Assembly: GCA_013397845.1 (NCBI GenBank)
Contig: VZTG01000247.1
Location: 923,037 to 987,036 of the forward strand
Reading direction: 5' to 3'
DNA: 64,000 nucleotides
From: Melanocharis versteri
Taxonomy: Eukaryota; Chordata; Aves; Passeriformes; Melanocharitidae
The notes below the pieces were generated by a model that saw only the letters and a list, made by a program, of their open reading frames with translations, made no database searches and was not told the DNA's origin. Positions 35,001 through 49,087 of this stretch are shown here, piece by piece (within the stretch, counting starts at the first letter, position 1; each line of letters opens with the position of its first letter). The position numbers and the translations under genes are program-made.

Positions 35001-38000
35001 CCTTACATCTAGCTTTTCAACTGACCATATTGTTCCATTTTTGCTCACATTGTTTTCCTCTGCATCCGCTCTGCTATAGTGCTCTCCCACATAAACACCA
35101 TTCCACTGAAAAATACTCTGTCACCTCCTCGTATTGGTTTCAGTTCTCACATTACAACTTCCCTGTTACTCCTTACACAGATGGATTAAAAGCTATTTGG
35201 CCTGCTCACTTCCAGCTTCATGGATACAATATTAGATGGCTGGCACCTACCATGCAGGCAGTCTTTCAGGGTTTTGCAGCTAAAAGGTGTACTTACCAAT
35301 GGCGGTCATACAGCTTAAAAAGCAGATTAGGTTCCACTGATAGTAAAATCAGACTATGGTCGTTTTGAATACAAGAACTAAATTACTATAGGCTGAAGAC
35401 ACAGTTCAGGTTTTCATCAAAAGCTCAGTGATACCCTCTTTTACCTTTCTTAAAGCACTGTAAAATTAATAATAAATTTCTATTTGTTTGAAAATCACCA
35501 ATTTCTCTGTCTGGTAGTCTATGAAACTTTCTACATCTGCTTACAATTACTTTGGAGATGACAATCTCGACACAAATAAATTTTTCTTCCTTTCAGTCTT
35601 TTTACTTGTTCACAAATGAAATCTAGCCATTCTTTAAAAGTAACTATATACCAGTGAATTAGTAATAAAGTCTAGCTGTAAAATTTTCTCTCTCAGAAAT
35701 GTTTATAAACCAGTTCTATTAACTCTTATTAATACATTACAAATACAATCTCCATTGCACCCATCTACCTCGAGATTATGGCCCTGAGCTAAGCATTAGC
35801 ACTAGTTAAAAATTCTTTTGAAAAATAGCAGCTAGGAAGAGTATGTGTGAAAACTGAGGAACAACAGATTTCTGCTGTCATGCCCTCTGCACCATGCCCA
35901 TCCACCTCACTGGCACCCACCATGGGCCTGTTCAGTTCCCTTCCAAGATGGTGGCTGCTGCACTGAGGAGCAGCACACGAGTGTAGCTCTGAAATTTCTG
36001 CTCAGTTTGGTCATGGCTTGAGATGGTTCTACTTATCAATATTACCAATGCTAACTGTGGCTTCCCCACCGGGTAAAGGCAGTTCTACTGAGCTAGACCC
36101 ACAACAGAGACGTTTAAAAGTGAAAAATCAGTATTTTGCAAACAAGAAATACTTGCTATACCCAGGTAAATGCAAAGATACTCCATAAGATAATCATCAT
36201 GTTACTGTTGGAATTTAGCTCTTATTTTTGAATAGTCGGTTAGACATGCTTGCTATCTTGTAAGAGCAAAGGTGTAATTGCATTTAACCTTTTTCTCCCC
36301 ATGAAGAAAAATTAACAAATAAATAACCAGATGCCATAAGCTGAATAGTTCACAGTATTTGTATTTAAACAGTAGTTATATTTCACTGAAAATAAAGGAA
36401 GACTCACCTAATTCAAAGATAACCTGGAGTTGCTAGGATGTCGATGATGTCACCAGCATTACCAATGTTTCTACCACTTCTTCAGAAAATTATGCTCTAA
36501 TGGAAGTATGAGAGGGAAAGTGCACTCACATTTTCTCAAAAATCTCACATTCTCTTAGCCAGTGTTTCTTCTCAGTCATCCTTATCCACAATCTCAGTTC
36601 TGTCAAACCAGAAGAGAATGAGCCTCATCTTTTCTGTATAGTGCTTCCTCTCCTACTCCAGATTTGCCAGCTCCAGTTTCACTATGAGACGGGTGTTCTT
36701 GTATTTTTCAGGAGGAAAGTAGATCAAGCTACATTTGCTGTCTGCTACACCCACATGAAGCTGGAGAAAATAATTTATGTGGAATTAAACTTTATTTACC
36801 CAATTAAGTAAAAAACAAAACAAAACCCCCCAAAAGCTAAGAGTGGGACCGACTAAATATCAAGAGTTTCAGTTCGCTGAAATACTGTAATGGGATTGAT
36901 GAATTGGAAATATTTCTTCATTGTGGGCTGCATGTAGGGCATCAGCATTAAGAAATTAAAGTCCTGAATTGACACCATGAGCCATCTGAAACCACATACA
37001 CTACCTGAAGACAATACATATGCTGAAATATTAGTGCAGAAAGTGCTTTGTATTTCCAGTGCCAGTGTGCTTAATTTGCTTACTAATTAAGGAGAATTTA
37101 GACTTCAGGGATGGAACAGGCATTGAACTACCCAGTTTAGGGAACTGTTTTATCTGGATAAAGTGGGGAGTGGAGGTTGAGTTTTTTCTTCTCCTTCCTT
37201 TTTTTTCTTTTCCTTTCTTTTTTTTTATGCTGGAGGTTGATGATGTGGAGTGTCTGCCTACAGCAGAAATTCTACAAAACTCATTAACTATAGTAGAATT
37301 AAATTAGTGCTCTCCAGATAATCCCAAGTTATTATCCATGAATCTTTGTACAACAGTGCTTTGCATCCCTTTTCCTCTCACACATACTATTTCTGCCATT
37401 GGACTGCTTTTTGGTGCCTTTTAGAAAGTCTGTGGTTGAGCCATTGAATGAGTATGATCCCCACAATAAAAAATTTGAGTGGTTTTTATTCCACCTCTCC
37501 TCACAGCTGCATGAAATTCTTCTTCTGTAGCCCTCTGCTAAAACAGGAGACCAAATTCTCCAATGTTTCCTATTCCATTTAGTTGTTTAGATCTGCATGA
37601 AAAGTCTCCAGTCCTTGCCTACAGTCAGGGAATTCAGAGCACAGCTAAAGAGGAAAACTGCTGGGATAGCCCTGAGGCACATTTTTGAGCAATGCAGTTA
37701 TGCTGGAGGTTGATTGCAAGGGTCCAGATGTCCTACAGAATTGAAATCACAACTATGGCTCAACAGAGCACTGGGACATCTTGTTTCTGCTCCCTTTTTC
37801 CCAGCATCAGAGACTGGGTGAAATTTAAGGGTGTTTTAAAGAGGCCAGACCAAGGAGGTAATTCCCCTCATGCCCCCAAGCTCTCTGAGACGTCTGGCCT
37901 CTCCACTGCTCTCCGTGATGCAGAACTGAAGCTTCAAGGACATTCCCCAATAAATTGCCGGAAGATCTTTGCATCCTCCTTGATACATGGGAGAACTGTG

Positions 38001-38715
38001 AGAAGATTTTGGAGGATTTCAATAATTTCATGGTTTGACTTCATTCTTTTCTGCAACACAGGTTGACTACAACACCGCATGAAGACAACATCTGAGCCCC
38101 AGCTTATAGCCAACATTGAGGCAGCTTGCACACTTCCAAGCTAGACATTTTGTAGGTGATTGGAAGACAATTGGAAATAACCTTTGGAGTCAGACCTTGT
38201 AATTAACTCTGCAGTGCAGATGCATTCCCAAGTTCTTTCACCCACATTTACTCACAAATATTTTCTCAATCAAAGTGAGAATATTTTAATCTGAAAAGGC
38301 TTTTCATAAAAAAGCCCTTTGGATTCCTTTTATACAGCTTGAATAAAAAGCTAAGTGAAAAAAAACTGGTTTTCAAGAAGCTGAGTTAGGAAATCTAATC
38401 CTGTTCCAGACTAGCAACTAGTTGAGTGCCTAAAGGCAGTCTCACAACACACCATCTGATTAACTTAGAGCAAATCTGGACAGCTTTCAGAGAATACACA
38501 ACGAGCTGTTCTCAACCATGGCAACAGAAAAGTAAAGGGAGAGAACGCTTTCAAGGAAGATCACAAGTGAAAATATTAATTGAAGAACCATCTACTAAAA
38601 AAAAATTCCCTTTGTGAAATGATGATTAATCAAAGCAAGAAACAGTCTGTGAAGGGGAATAAAGTTAATTTTGACAAATCTCAGCAATTATCATGTTAAA
38701 ATCTTATAAAGTTGT
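32090..38715. other. Unique non-coding sequence, nothing recognised
   Basis: There is no gene or clear repeat. The largest frames are 137 codons (34955-35368, Phe/His/Leu-rich start with no domain), 126 codons (33629-34009) and 124 codons (37692-38066). Polypyrimidine tract at 37181-37226. Confidence 0.5.
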
Positions 38716-38739
38716 ATTTATTTATTTATTTTTATTTTA
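38716..38739. repeat. (TTTA)n tetranucleotide run
   Basis: Three to four ATTT units are followed by a degenerate T/A run. It is low complexity. Confidence 0.7.
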
Positions 38740-38744
38740 GCTGG

Positions 38745-41595
38745 GATCAGGTCAGGAAAAACTTCCAAAACTCTCATTTGTCATTGGCAGCTCAGGGCTG
38801 TATGACACGAGAAAAATGCAGCAAGAATAACAACACAAATATGTAAGTTCCTCTGAAGCCAATTTTTACATCTCTTTCACTAATCTTCTCTGTGTCATTG
38901 TGAGGAGTAAAACACTCTCCTGATATTAAACATCTACATTCATTGATGGGTAGAGAACACCTGCATCCACAAAAATTGCACTGTATGATGTAATCACCAC
39001 ACAGGACTTTCTGCTCAACCATCTACCACTCACCACTGTTACCAGCCAGACCACAGGGTAGACGAATGCCTCCAAGAAGCAGAGACCCCATTACAAATAT
39101 TTGAGAGAAGTTTTTCCTGGAGGCATCCTTGAGGTGGTTCTTGCAGAGATGACTTTTGAAGTGTTTCTGCAAAAATGAAGGAAGACATTGGCCCATCTCT
39201 ACTTCTTGTTGAGAACTGTTACTTCCGAAGCAGTGCTAAACCAGCTGTACTAGGTAGCACCCCTGGAATTTATCATCATAATGCTAAAGAAGATATTTCA
39301 GTCGAGATTGCACCAAACCAAGATGGCAGATTGTTTTTTTTTGTTTCCCAGTGACATACCCTCTGCTTTTTTCCCACTTTCAGTCTGCAAAAGCTATGTC
39401 ATAATATCAATAAAATTGGTACATGGCTAGAAAGCCACAGTTCCCAATCTTTGCTTCATGTGCAACATGTTGCCCACAAGACTTTCAGATATTACCTCTT
39501 GATACAGTAAATTAAAAACTTAAAACCAAGGCCAACAGAGGGACCAAACCAGTACACAAAATGCAAGTTGCTCAGTATTGCTCCTCCTGGGACCACTGTT
39601 CTAGAGTAATGCGCAAATATTCTCAACAAATCACAGCTTAAATATCACTTTGTTTGCCAAGTGATTCTCCCAACTCCCTGCTTACAGTCATGAGAAAACA
39701 TTTTATTTATTAATTATTATTTGTAATTTGGGAAAACAAATGGCTGTATTCCCAGTCAGTCAACTCTCCTATCCACATATGTGCATTCCAGGAGCACAAG
39801 CTTTACCTCTGGCTTAGAGAGGTATTTCTTTCCCTGGGATCCTTCATTAAAACATTAGCAGCACATTACTGCTTAGCAGGTGCACAGACCCCATAGCCAA
39901 ATGTTACTTGTTAACTGTGGTGCAACATTATATGGCCATAAATGTCTAGGTATTAATCACATGTTTTGATTTGTATCCAAAATGTGATTTATGCACCAGA
40001 TTTCTAAGAATGCTTGCTAAACTAACAAGGGAGAGTGAAGAAATTCAGTTCAGTCAGACAGCTGAATCACTTTCTGCCACGAAGTGGATGTACCTGTGAG
40101 CAGGCAGGGCAGTGCTGGAAGAGCAACTGGAATCAACCACATCAGCAATGGGAGAGGGAAGGGAAACAGAAGCTGTCTTTGACAAATTCAACTAACTTCT
40201 TTCCTTTGCTAAGGAAAAGAATATAAAAACAGTTCACAGCAGGGTTCAGAGGGTAAGGAAAAATACAAGCAAACAACCTTCCCAAATCCAATTTCCTTTC
40301 AAATAAAAGAATAGAGCTGTTCCCACTAGAAGAGGAGGTCTTCTACTATATTCAAAGCAGGATTTGACAACAATATAGTAGTCTGTTGGTACTTATATGC
40401 TAATTTATACATGATTCCAAGAGGCAACAAAGCATTGACTGGCAGAAGGTCTGTAGTACGGTTTCACTAAGTCTCTCTACAGCACTATTTACTCTACTGT
40501 GCTGCCATGAGGGTCAACAGTAGAAGTTTTATTGCCACTGCTCATGCCACCTGATAAAGTGGTGACCCCTTGACACTCCTGAGTTGCTTAGCTGTGTCGA
40601 TGAAAACACAGTACAGATCATGCTTCAAGCACAGCACCTCCCATGGGACATGGATGCATCAAGAACGCTAAGCAAAACTGCGGAGAAGAGGAAAGCCCAG
40701 AGAAGGATACTGCTTTCCAGGCAACTGTGGCTTGATGGTTTTCTCTAATTTTACGAGAAAGTCCCATATAATCTGGCCTGTAGCAAAGTTTAGGAATGGA
40801 TGAGGGTACTCGGATTTTTGCAAAATCCTCTCTTCATTCTTCCTTTGAACTTCCTAATTCATACTTTGGCCTAAGGATGACTGTGTTGAAAAGGTAATTC
40901 ATGAAAACAGGTGAAAGCAGTACTTACATTCTGCCTGCACATGCAACATGGTAAATAACTGGCAACCGAACTCCAAATCAAGAGAGGAAAAAAGCATAGG
41001 ATTCCACCCAAAAAGAAATATCTGAAAAAATGTGCTTCAAAAGACCTGAAACAGGATAAGTGTATCCAGTTTCTCAGGGAGATATCCAAGGACTGGCTGA
41101 ACTGCATCTCACTGCATAAAGACCCTTAACTCTCCAAGGGATTCACTGTGATGCTCTACTCCTCATCTTTCATTCGGACTCCTTTTTCCTGGCACTGATT
41201 TTACCTTCACCCACATTTGCAATGATTTGCTGTGCTTACTGTTAGAAGGGAGGACCCCTGTTTCTGCCCTGAGACATTAACCAGCATAAGGCATAACATA
41301 TGCAAGATATGGTATATCCTTCATCCTTGACTTCCACCTTCCCCGCTCTGACATTAACTTTCTCCCTTAATTTCCAAGTCCAGTTAAGCAAATCACAATA
41401 ATCAATTATGATCAATGATTTTTTTTATCTGTGACCTCCCTTTTGTGTGTGTGTTGCTTCCTATTAGCTAATGCCACAAAATTAATTTCTTCTTGATATT
41501 CCTTTTGTGCTCAACAAGTAGTCATAGTTATGGCCAACCCATCTTTTCAATGTAAACCTTGCTCTAACATGGGAATGAAATCACTACAGATCTAT
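38745..41595. other. Unique non-coding sequence, nothing recognised
   Basis: No frame above 78 codons and no repeat family was seen. The 39890-40010 stretch (with an ATATGGCCATAAATGTC word) looks mildly constrained but lacks CpGs and is not called. Confidence 0.5.
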
Positions 41596-41599
41596 TATT

Positions 41600-41825
41600 T
41601 CTCGGAACAGGATATTTCATTTGCATAAAATATTCTGCACTTGACACAGTGCCAGGAAGAAACACCTAATGTCCATTCTTCATTGCATTCCTGCTGTGGC
41701 CCAAGGAACAGAAGGAATCGCCGTGTTAGTCTCGTGCCTATTACTCCCGAGTTCCCCACTTCTTAGTCCCATCTCTGATTTATACTGCCACGACTCTCTG
41801 AGAGCCCTGTCAAGTCAGTGACCAA
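41600..41825. promoter_or_regulatory. Candidate regulatory element with octamer and CpGs
   Basis: A perfect octamer ATTTGCAT lies at 41619-41626, followed by ATAAAATATTCTGC. About 100 bases later comes a CpG cluster (ATCGCCGTG near 41718, then CTCGTG, CCCGAG and CACGAC up to about 41793). No coding frame or repeat explains the CpGs. This is motif and composition inference only. Confidence 0.25.
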
Positions 41826-41829
41826 GATA

Positions 41830-42255
41830 ATGGACAAAAAAGAATTTCTTACATGATGTAATTTCACATTAAACAGGATGGTTCACAGGTTGTAATAGAA
41901 GGTCAATAGCAGATAATATAACCCCTAAATTGGTTGGGAAAAAAATGGTTATTTGAATCAAAACCTAAATAAAGTTCTATACAAGTCAAGAGAGCTGAAG
42001 GAAAGTGTCTCCATGCATGTCAGTGATATGCCTGGTCTAATAACCTCAAAGGAAGGCAGATCCCAACATTGTTCATTTTCATAGCAGCGGGACTTACTGG
42101 CAGGGAATGGCATTAGCACTGTCTTCAAATGTACAATGTCTCTTTTTACTTTTAAGTTGGATGGCTATATTCCAAAGTAAAAAAATTATCTAAATGTCAT
42201 TAGTCCAATGGGAATGCAGAAAATGTACGTTTTGGAGACAGATCAACCTGTTAAG
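41830..42255. other. Unique non-coding sequence, nothing recognised
   Basis: AT-rich, with no frames, repeats or motif clusters of note. Confidence 0.5.
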
Positions 42256-42259
42256 CAAG

Positions 42260-42500
42260 AAAAGGAGACCAAGAAGAAATTAATTAATTGAATGGATTCA
42301 TGAGTCCCTCATTTGTTATTAATAAAGCACTGAGGAATAAAATGTTGATGAGACACAGTCATTCACCTTGGATCAGTATGCAAAAGGAAAATTCAGTGCA
42401 CTGTAGATAGTTATCAAGGCCATATGCACGGCTTTTTGTACTGAGTTATGGATGTTATATTAAATGGTAGACTCAACATCGCGTACGTATGCTTTGCCTA
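42260..42500. promoter_or_regulatory. Candidate conserved element, homeodomain-rich
   Basis: GAAATTAATTAATTGAATGG (about 42276-42295) is a run of TAATTA cores, and TTATTAATAAAGC follows near 42317. A CpG group sits at about 42480-42488 (ATCGCGTACGTATG). There is no frame or repeat. Support is modest. Confidence 0.2.
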
Positions 42501-42509
42501 GGGATGAAT

Positions 42510-45500
42510 TTCACCCTAAAAAAAAAAGATGAGGCAAATTTTAGAGAAGAAGAGAGCTGATTTAATACAATGTATAGCATGTAGCCACTAATGGACTTTT
42601 AGTTATTCCCAAAGATAACTGACCCCATAAAGGGTTTTAAGTAATTCTTAACATTATTTTCATACACTTCAAAGACAATCAGTCTCTTAAAACTATTTCT
42701 ATATTTCTCCATATTGCAGAGCTATATGCATCTTAATATATTACACAATTACATATACACACTACTTTCTGCTTTCATGGGCAAAAGTGTCCTGTGGTAA
42801 TGACAACCACAGTATTGAATTTTCCTGTTTCAGGAGTCTAATGCATTTTGCCTCAGCTCTTAGGTCTTCTTTTTTTTGTTACTTATGTTTTCCTGTTATT
42901 TATAGCAGTCTGGCTGTTGTTTTTCATCTCTTATCAAATACTACCAAAATGAATACGATTTTAGCCATTGTATGGTATAGTCGAGGCCTGCTCTTACACA
43001 ATGGCATCCATCTGCAAGATCTGCTGCAGTCCATTCTCTGAAGAAAACAGAATTTATAATATACTGATTTGCTAAAACTTGCTTAAGTTACTTGAAACTG
43101 CCAAGGAGTGAAATCCACTCTTGAATATGAGGCCAGGCACAAGGCCTAAGAAGTGCTTAAGCTCATTTTGAGGATATAAAAGTGATTGAAGTGGTTACAC
43201 AGGATTGGTGCTAGTACTTCACACAGCAGAGGAGCTGACCATGTGTGAGCACTTCAGGAAATCACACCAGGTTCTGATTTCCCCCCAAATTTCAGCAACT
43301 ACACTAATAATTCTACCAGGCCATCACAGCCATGCTACAACTCAGGACTGTTTCATTTCGTCTAAGTAATCACAGAGGGATAAACCACTCTAGGTCATGG
43401 TAGAAGCTCAAGTCATTAGAAATACCTCCTCACATCTCTAGTGTTATGATTGTTCCAAAGGAAAAAAAAAAGCCTCAAGGCAATTTTAGAAAAAGGAAAG
43501 AAGGGATAGATTCATCTAATCCACTTCTAATACAGATTTAAAGAATACTCTGCTTTTTGCCTTTACTTGAAACCAGATCTGCCACATATCCCTGAAGATA
43601 TGCCATGTGCTGTGACTGGTTAGGACCAAGCCTGCTAGTCTAGAAAACTACTTTTTTCTGTTCACTAAGTGAGCCCAGACTGTATTGAGTTGCAAAAGGT
43701 AGAGTAAGAAAGGGGAGAAGAGGTTTTTTTCCAGTACAGAAAAAAACTCAGAAGCTTCATTGCATCTGTTTACTGCTTTATTTCTGAATTTCTAAATCAT
43801 TGGCAAATTTAAAGAAGGGCCAGCTAGTATTGGAAGAGATCCTGAGTAGTCAGCAGTAGTTTAGTGAGATTGGTCAGACCACATAGCCTTGCCAGAGTTG
43901 CTCCTCCCTCACAAATTTTTGAATCTATATTTAAACATCCTTGATCTGGCCACAAGAGACATGATAGGGCTGACAGCGAGGGAAGAGGGACAAGGAGGAA
44001 ATTAGGGTTTCCAACAGAAGGGGGGGTGGGACAGCACTTCTAGAAAATCTGGGCTCTCTGGACATAATTGTCTGGCAGTGTGTAGGTATTACTAAAACCC
44101 AGGATTATTTCCAACACTACATCATCATATCCACTACTAGTGTCTGCCAGTGCGTTAGTAGTAAATCTGAAGAGCCAGGAAAATAAGTGGAGCCTGTCTG
44201 CCTGCAATGAGGGTCTGGCCTCTGTGCTGCAGCAGTCAATGCCTTTCTCAGAGAATCAAATTATCTGCTAAATATCTAAAATATTCCTGAGACAATAAAT
44301 GCACTTTGCTAAATTTCTGGGGGTGGAAGGTGGGGGAAGTCTGGGATTTGAAGAGGAGAACAGCTACAGGTATAAATGGAAAGTAGAGTGCTCCTGGAAG
44401 TGAAAGGCCTCGCTGGCATCACTACAGTGGCTTCACCGGCAGCCAGTCCCAGCCTGGCAAAAGCACACTTTGTGCTTTCCTTTCTTCTCTGGCATAATAA
44501 AACTGCTGTAAGGTTTGGGAGAAACTCTTTCCGCTTGATTCCCTCTGAGGTTGTCACACATCAAGTCAAGACCTCAGGAGTGAGAAAACCAGTGCACCTC
44601 AGTCAACACTAGAAAGAATTGCCTGCAGGAAGGATGTTCAAAAAGAGGATGAAGTGACAGACATATCAAATCTGGAGGATTTTGGGTAAAGGAGGGAAAG
44701 CAAAGCTCAGACTGAAGGCAATCCCATAGGCTTGTGAGCTCAAACAGGGGATAGACCAGTTTCTGAAGTGTAGCTGTGAAGCAAACAATTTTTGAATTTT
44801 TAACAAGGAGCATTTTGCCATCTAATCAGATCTTTCTTGTGTAGTAGCCACATCCCTGGAAGAGAGATTGGAGCAAACCTAACCCGAAGTAAGCCTACTC
44901 TTGTCTCTGTTGCAGCTGTTCTATAGGGCAAATGGGGCCTTATTGTGTCATCAGTTTTAATAAAAATTTTCCATCTATCTCAATGGGAAGTTTTGGTTTA
45001 AAATAGATGCAACTCCATTGCCTTTTCATAGTGCAGTTGAGAGTGTTAAGGTACAGAACTGGACACCAGCTGCCACGGTAGGAACCACCTGAAACTCTAT
45101 AACATACCAGTAGTAAGTGCTGGTACCTGCAGGGTTCACGTGGTCAGTTCAAGTCGTTGTCTTCCTAGAACCTAGAAAGTATGAGAGAGGCCTGTCTTTC
45201 GAAATCATCCATCCATAATACACCGGTTTTCTCTGGGATAAAGATAATTTTCTTCATGCTAGCTAGCATGGTGCTTTTTTTGTATTTATGATGAAAAAGA
45301 GTCGATAACACAGTAACACTAACGTGTTAGCTATGGCTGAGCAGAGCTTACACTGTCAAGGCCTTTTCTGCTTCTTATGCCACCTCACCAGAGAATAGGC
45401 TGCTGGGAGTGCACAAGAAGATGAGAGACAGCTCCCCAGCTGACCAAAGGGATACCCCATGCCACATGGCTTTGTGCTCTGCAATAAAACCTGGGGGAGA

Positions 45501-46870
45501 ACTTTTCCAGGGCCGCAATTGCCTGGGCATTGCTCAGTTGGCAGAGAACAATTGTGAGTGAGTTTACATCCCTTGTTTTTCTTGGTTTTTTTCTTTGCTT
45601 CTTCTGTTTTGTTTTTTCTTTTTCTTTTTTTTAACTTAAACTGAGAACTCAACTCACAAATTTTCACACTTGTACTCGTCCGTTCCCAACCTCCATCTCA
45701 CTGAGATGTGATGTGAACAAGCAGCTGTGTGGGGCTAAGTTGCCCACCATGGTTAACCCACAACATGTGTCTAGGTCTGTCACTGTCACTGGGCTCACCA
45801 GAGCACTCCCAAGGGAGTTCCTTGAGGCTAGGACAAGCCCTTCACTCTAACAGGCTCATTCCAAATGTAAAGCACTGTTCCCAGCATCCAGAGTAGAATA
45901 GTCTTTCACAAGACCAGGACTTCTCCTTCAGTTTCCAGGCTCAATTTCTTCCCATTCCTTTTCGTCTGTTTGCACAGTGATATCATCCTTTAACTCAAAC
46001 AGCTTATCTTCCATATTGGTGTTTGTCCTCCTTCACTCAGGAAAAATCATGGTCTCTATGTGAAGGCCAAGCAAACCAAGCTCTTCTAGCTTCCTCTCAT
46101 TTCACATGCTTTCCACACTCCCAACCATCCCAGTAGCCATCCTTTGAAATCTATATTCACTTTCCTTGAACATGGGACACCACAACAGCATGCAAGACTC
46201 TGTATGAAGCTATCTGCCTGAATACTCTTATGAAAGCTAATAAAATTATACATGCAGGAATTTTTACTGCAGCAAAAAAATCATATCCATAAAAAGCAGT
46301 TCTTTCACATCTTTTCTTAGTATGACTGATATTTAATATGTGAATGATGGCAGACATATGAAAAAAAAAAGTAGGTGACTGAAACCTGGAACTACAAGGA
46401 AGGTTTTTAATAAGTATTTTTCTTGGTATAATTGCAGTGGATATTAACTAACAGTTATACTTCCTCACAGAAAAAAAAAATTCAAATAAGCCTAATATAG
46501 AACTTTTCACTGAGAATATATTAGCCACAGAACAGAGCAGGATTCTTGGGAATTTTGTACACCATCAGTGAAGAGACTTGCAGGAAAAGTATGAGATAAA
46601 TAGCTTGTGGAGAACCACAATTCCATGCCAGTTCCATGCAATGAAAGCCTAATAAAGTCCTTTTTAGAAGCCTCTATCAACACACTGGAAGATAAGTCCC
46701 ATTTTCACAGAAAAACACTAACACATCTCATATAAGTGTGAACAATTTATTCAGCCCCTTAACATACCACATTATCACCTACTAGTAAGTTACTGTAAGA
46801 ACTGAATAGGAAAATTTCCACCTCTCTTACAAAAACTCTGAAGTTTTTCTTTAAAAATACAAAACAATCA
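42510..46870. other. Unique non-coding sequence, nothing recognised
   Basis: Short frames only (at most 103 codons, 45356-45667 minus, whose Lys-rich start comes from the T-rich tract at 45574-45632). A 16-bp perfect palindrome at 45255-45270 is near chance expectation. No repeat family. Confidence 0.5.
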
Positions 46871-46876
46871 TAATAA

Positions 46877-46942
46877 GCAAAAAACAAACCCCGCGCAAAC
46901 CACCAAAGAAACCGAACCACAACACAACAACAAAATAAAAAA
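46877..46942. repeat. A/C-rich strand-asymmetric low-complexity tract
   Basis: About 65 bases are almost wholly A and C on the plus strand (ACAAACCCCGCGCAAACCAC is part of it), with very few G or T. It is not a regular tandem repeat. It may be a degraded simple repeat. Confidence 0.5.
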
Positions 46943-46944
46943 GA

Positions 46945-49085
46945 CCTCTTACCACCTCCACACTCCCCAGCTGCAGCATTCAGCCAAGACGTGGCTGTGC
47001 TGACTGCAGCCCATAGTGTCCCTTGCCATACTGCAGGGTCGATGCAATGCTGCCTACCTTCTCCAAGGAAGTCTCACAGCAACATCTCAGCAATCATTTC
47101 CCTTCAGAGCTGAGCATTGAAGCCTGAGGCTGTCCTCTGAGTCAGAGAAGGTGATTATACTCTGATTTCATTCAGTGAGAGCAGGGTCCTAATTAAGGTT
47201 TCTCACTTCTCTGGTGTAGCCTATGAACACCAGATCATGGGGCTTATGGGGGCGTTGGCTTCTCTAAAATGAAGTTCAGGAGACTTTTCCTAACAAAATC
47301 TTCCTGAATTGGCTATACTTTCTGTCTCCAAAATGTGTTTCAATGAAATTACATGTTTCAACGAAAGTATTTTTATTGAAAGGACTTGCTGGTAAGCTTT
47401 GACTAGTGTGTTGAACCATGGATTGTGCTCCCATATAGAAGAAGCTAAAGGACCCAACGCATTTTGTGCCTACAAGCTGAAAGGAAGTTTCCAGCCACAC
47501 CCTACTCTCAGTTGCTCTCATTCCTTGCTGACCTTCTCCAGCAGATTCATGAAAACCATTGGCTTTAGCAGAAGCCAAGGAAAATTTTGGAGTTCTGTGT
47601 GAGATTTCACTACCTTAACTCGAGCTGACTGACCCTTGCTCCAGACAAAGCCCTTTTCTTTTTACAGGCTTTTCTGCCTCTGCTACCACTCTTCATGTAG
47701 GACAGCCCTGGATCTCCTCCAGCTGGACAGCTTTCCTGTCTGGTTTGTGCAAGAGGAGAGACTTGCCTGCTTCTTTACACATCTGAGACTGCTTTCTTCC
47801 CAAGAACAATTCTGCCTGGCTCTCTCATGGGCTATATGAGGTTGCAGTTGCTCTGAGAAGCCCTGGCCACCACAACTGTCTTGATTTTCTCTTTATGGTA
47901 TTTGTTGCAAATGTTATTCCTAAATCCTCATTTCTTTCCATAGCCCACAAACTTGATGATAGCACAAGCCCTGCTGCTCTTTCCAGTTAAATACATTTTC
48001 AGCCTGAACAGTTTCTCTGTGGAAAAAGAGACTCTCACAACCTTTTGCAGGTGCACTTGATGCCTACTACTTATGCTTAGGGGTTAAGACTTTGTGGCAA
48101 ACACCTGCCAACTCAGCTCCCACTGCTACTTACATAAATATGCTTTTGTTCTTAGAATACGTTACGCCAGGTTTCATAAAAGCACCCGTGTACAGCTATA
48201 AAAGATTTAAAATATATAAATAATAACCTAGGAGTCATTTAAAGTTAGGATCAGCAAATTTCAAGGAAGGGATCAACCAACTTTGGTAATTTAACAACTG
48301 TTTAAAATACATTAGCAATATCTGGTTTAATCTTATGGTAATTTATAAGCTATGAGGTTTTGTAAGAAAAAAGTCACAGTAATACAGGAACACGATAAAT
48401 TAAGTACAAGCCTACAAGTGAGTTTTTTAAAGAAAAAATTCTACAGGATTGCTAAAGACACATAAGCATGAATATAAACAAACAAATGAGCACACAAAAA
48501 CAGGCACATAAGCATTTCAAATAGCTGCATAGGGTCGGTTTTGAAAGGAGCAGGAATATTTGATTTGTCCCTTATATTTCTATTCTGTGCAACAGTAATA
48601 ATGAATTCAGGTACTCAGAATTAGCACGCAGGCAGTTTTCATGCTTGAAAAAGAATACAGTAAGCCCTCGGTACCCCTGTTCAAGGAAGACATGTAAGGA
48701 ACTGATTCATTGTATGCATACCTAGTGTCTTGTTGCATATGTACCTCATTATGTCATGTCTGGGGGTTCAGCACTTTTTTTCAGCTTTTCTTACATGCTT
48801 TGTTGCCACTAAGGCAAGGAGCCGAAGTGAGAGCTGTTTACCCTTCTATCTGAACTTAGGCAGAACCTGTTGTCTAGCGAGGTCAAAACTGTTTAGCATA
48901 GTAAATGCAGTATAAGGAATATTTTGAAAATATAGCAAGGCGGCCATACACTAGGTGCTCCCCATCAGGCTGTTTTACAACACCGCTGTGTCACTTTGAA
49001 GGCAAAGCCCTCACCACGAAAGTGAATCAAGACATGTCTGTCTGCACAAGGGCAGCAGAGCTGGCCTTCTGCTTTAGGAAGGACT
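46945..49085. other. Unique non-coding sequence, nothing recognised
   Basis: No gene and no repeat. Frames reach 100 codons (47276-47578 minus) without a domain. Confidence 0.5.
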
Positions 49086-49087
49086 GG

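Noticed and set aside
34955..35368. 137-codon plus-strand frame as a gene
   Set aside because: Length is near the chance maximum for the window. The composition is Phe/His/Leu-rich, with no domain, splice or promoter support.
45255..45270. 16-bp perfect palindrome CATGCTAGCTAGCATG
   Set aside because: About one such palindrome is expected by chance in 64 kb. No associated feature.
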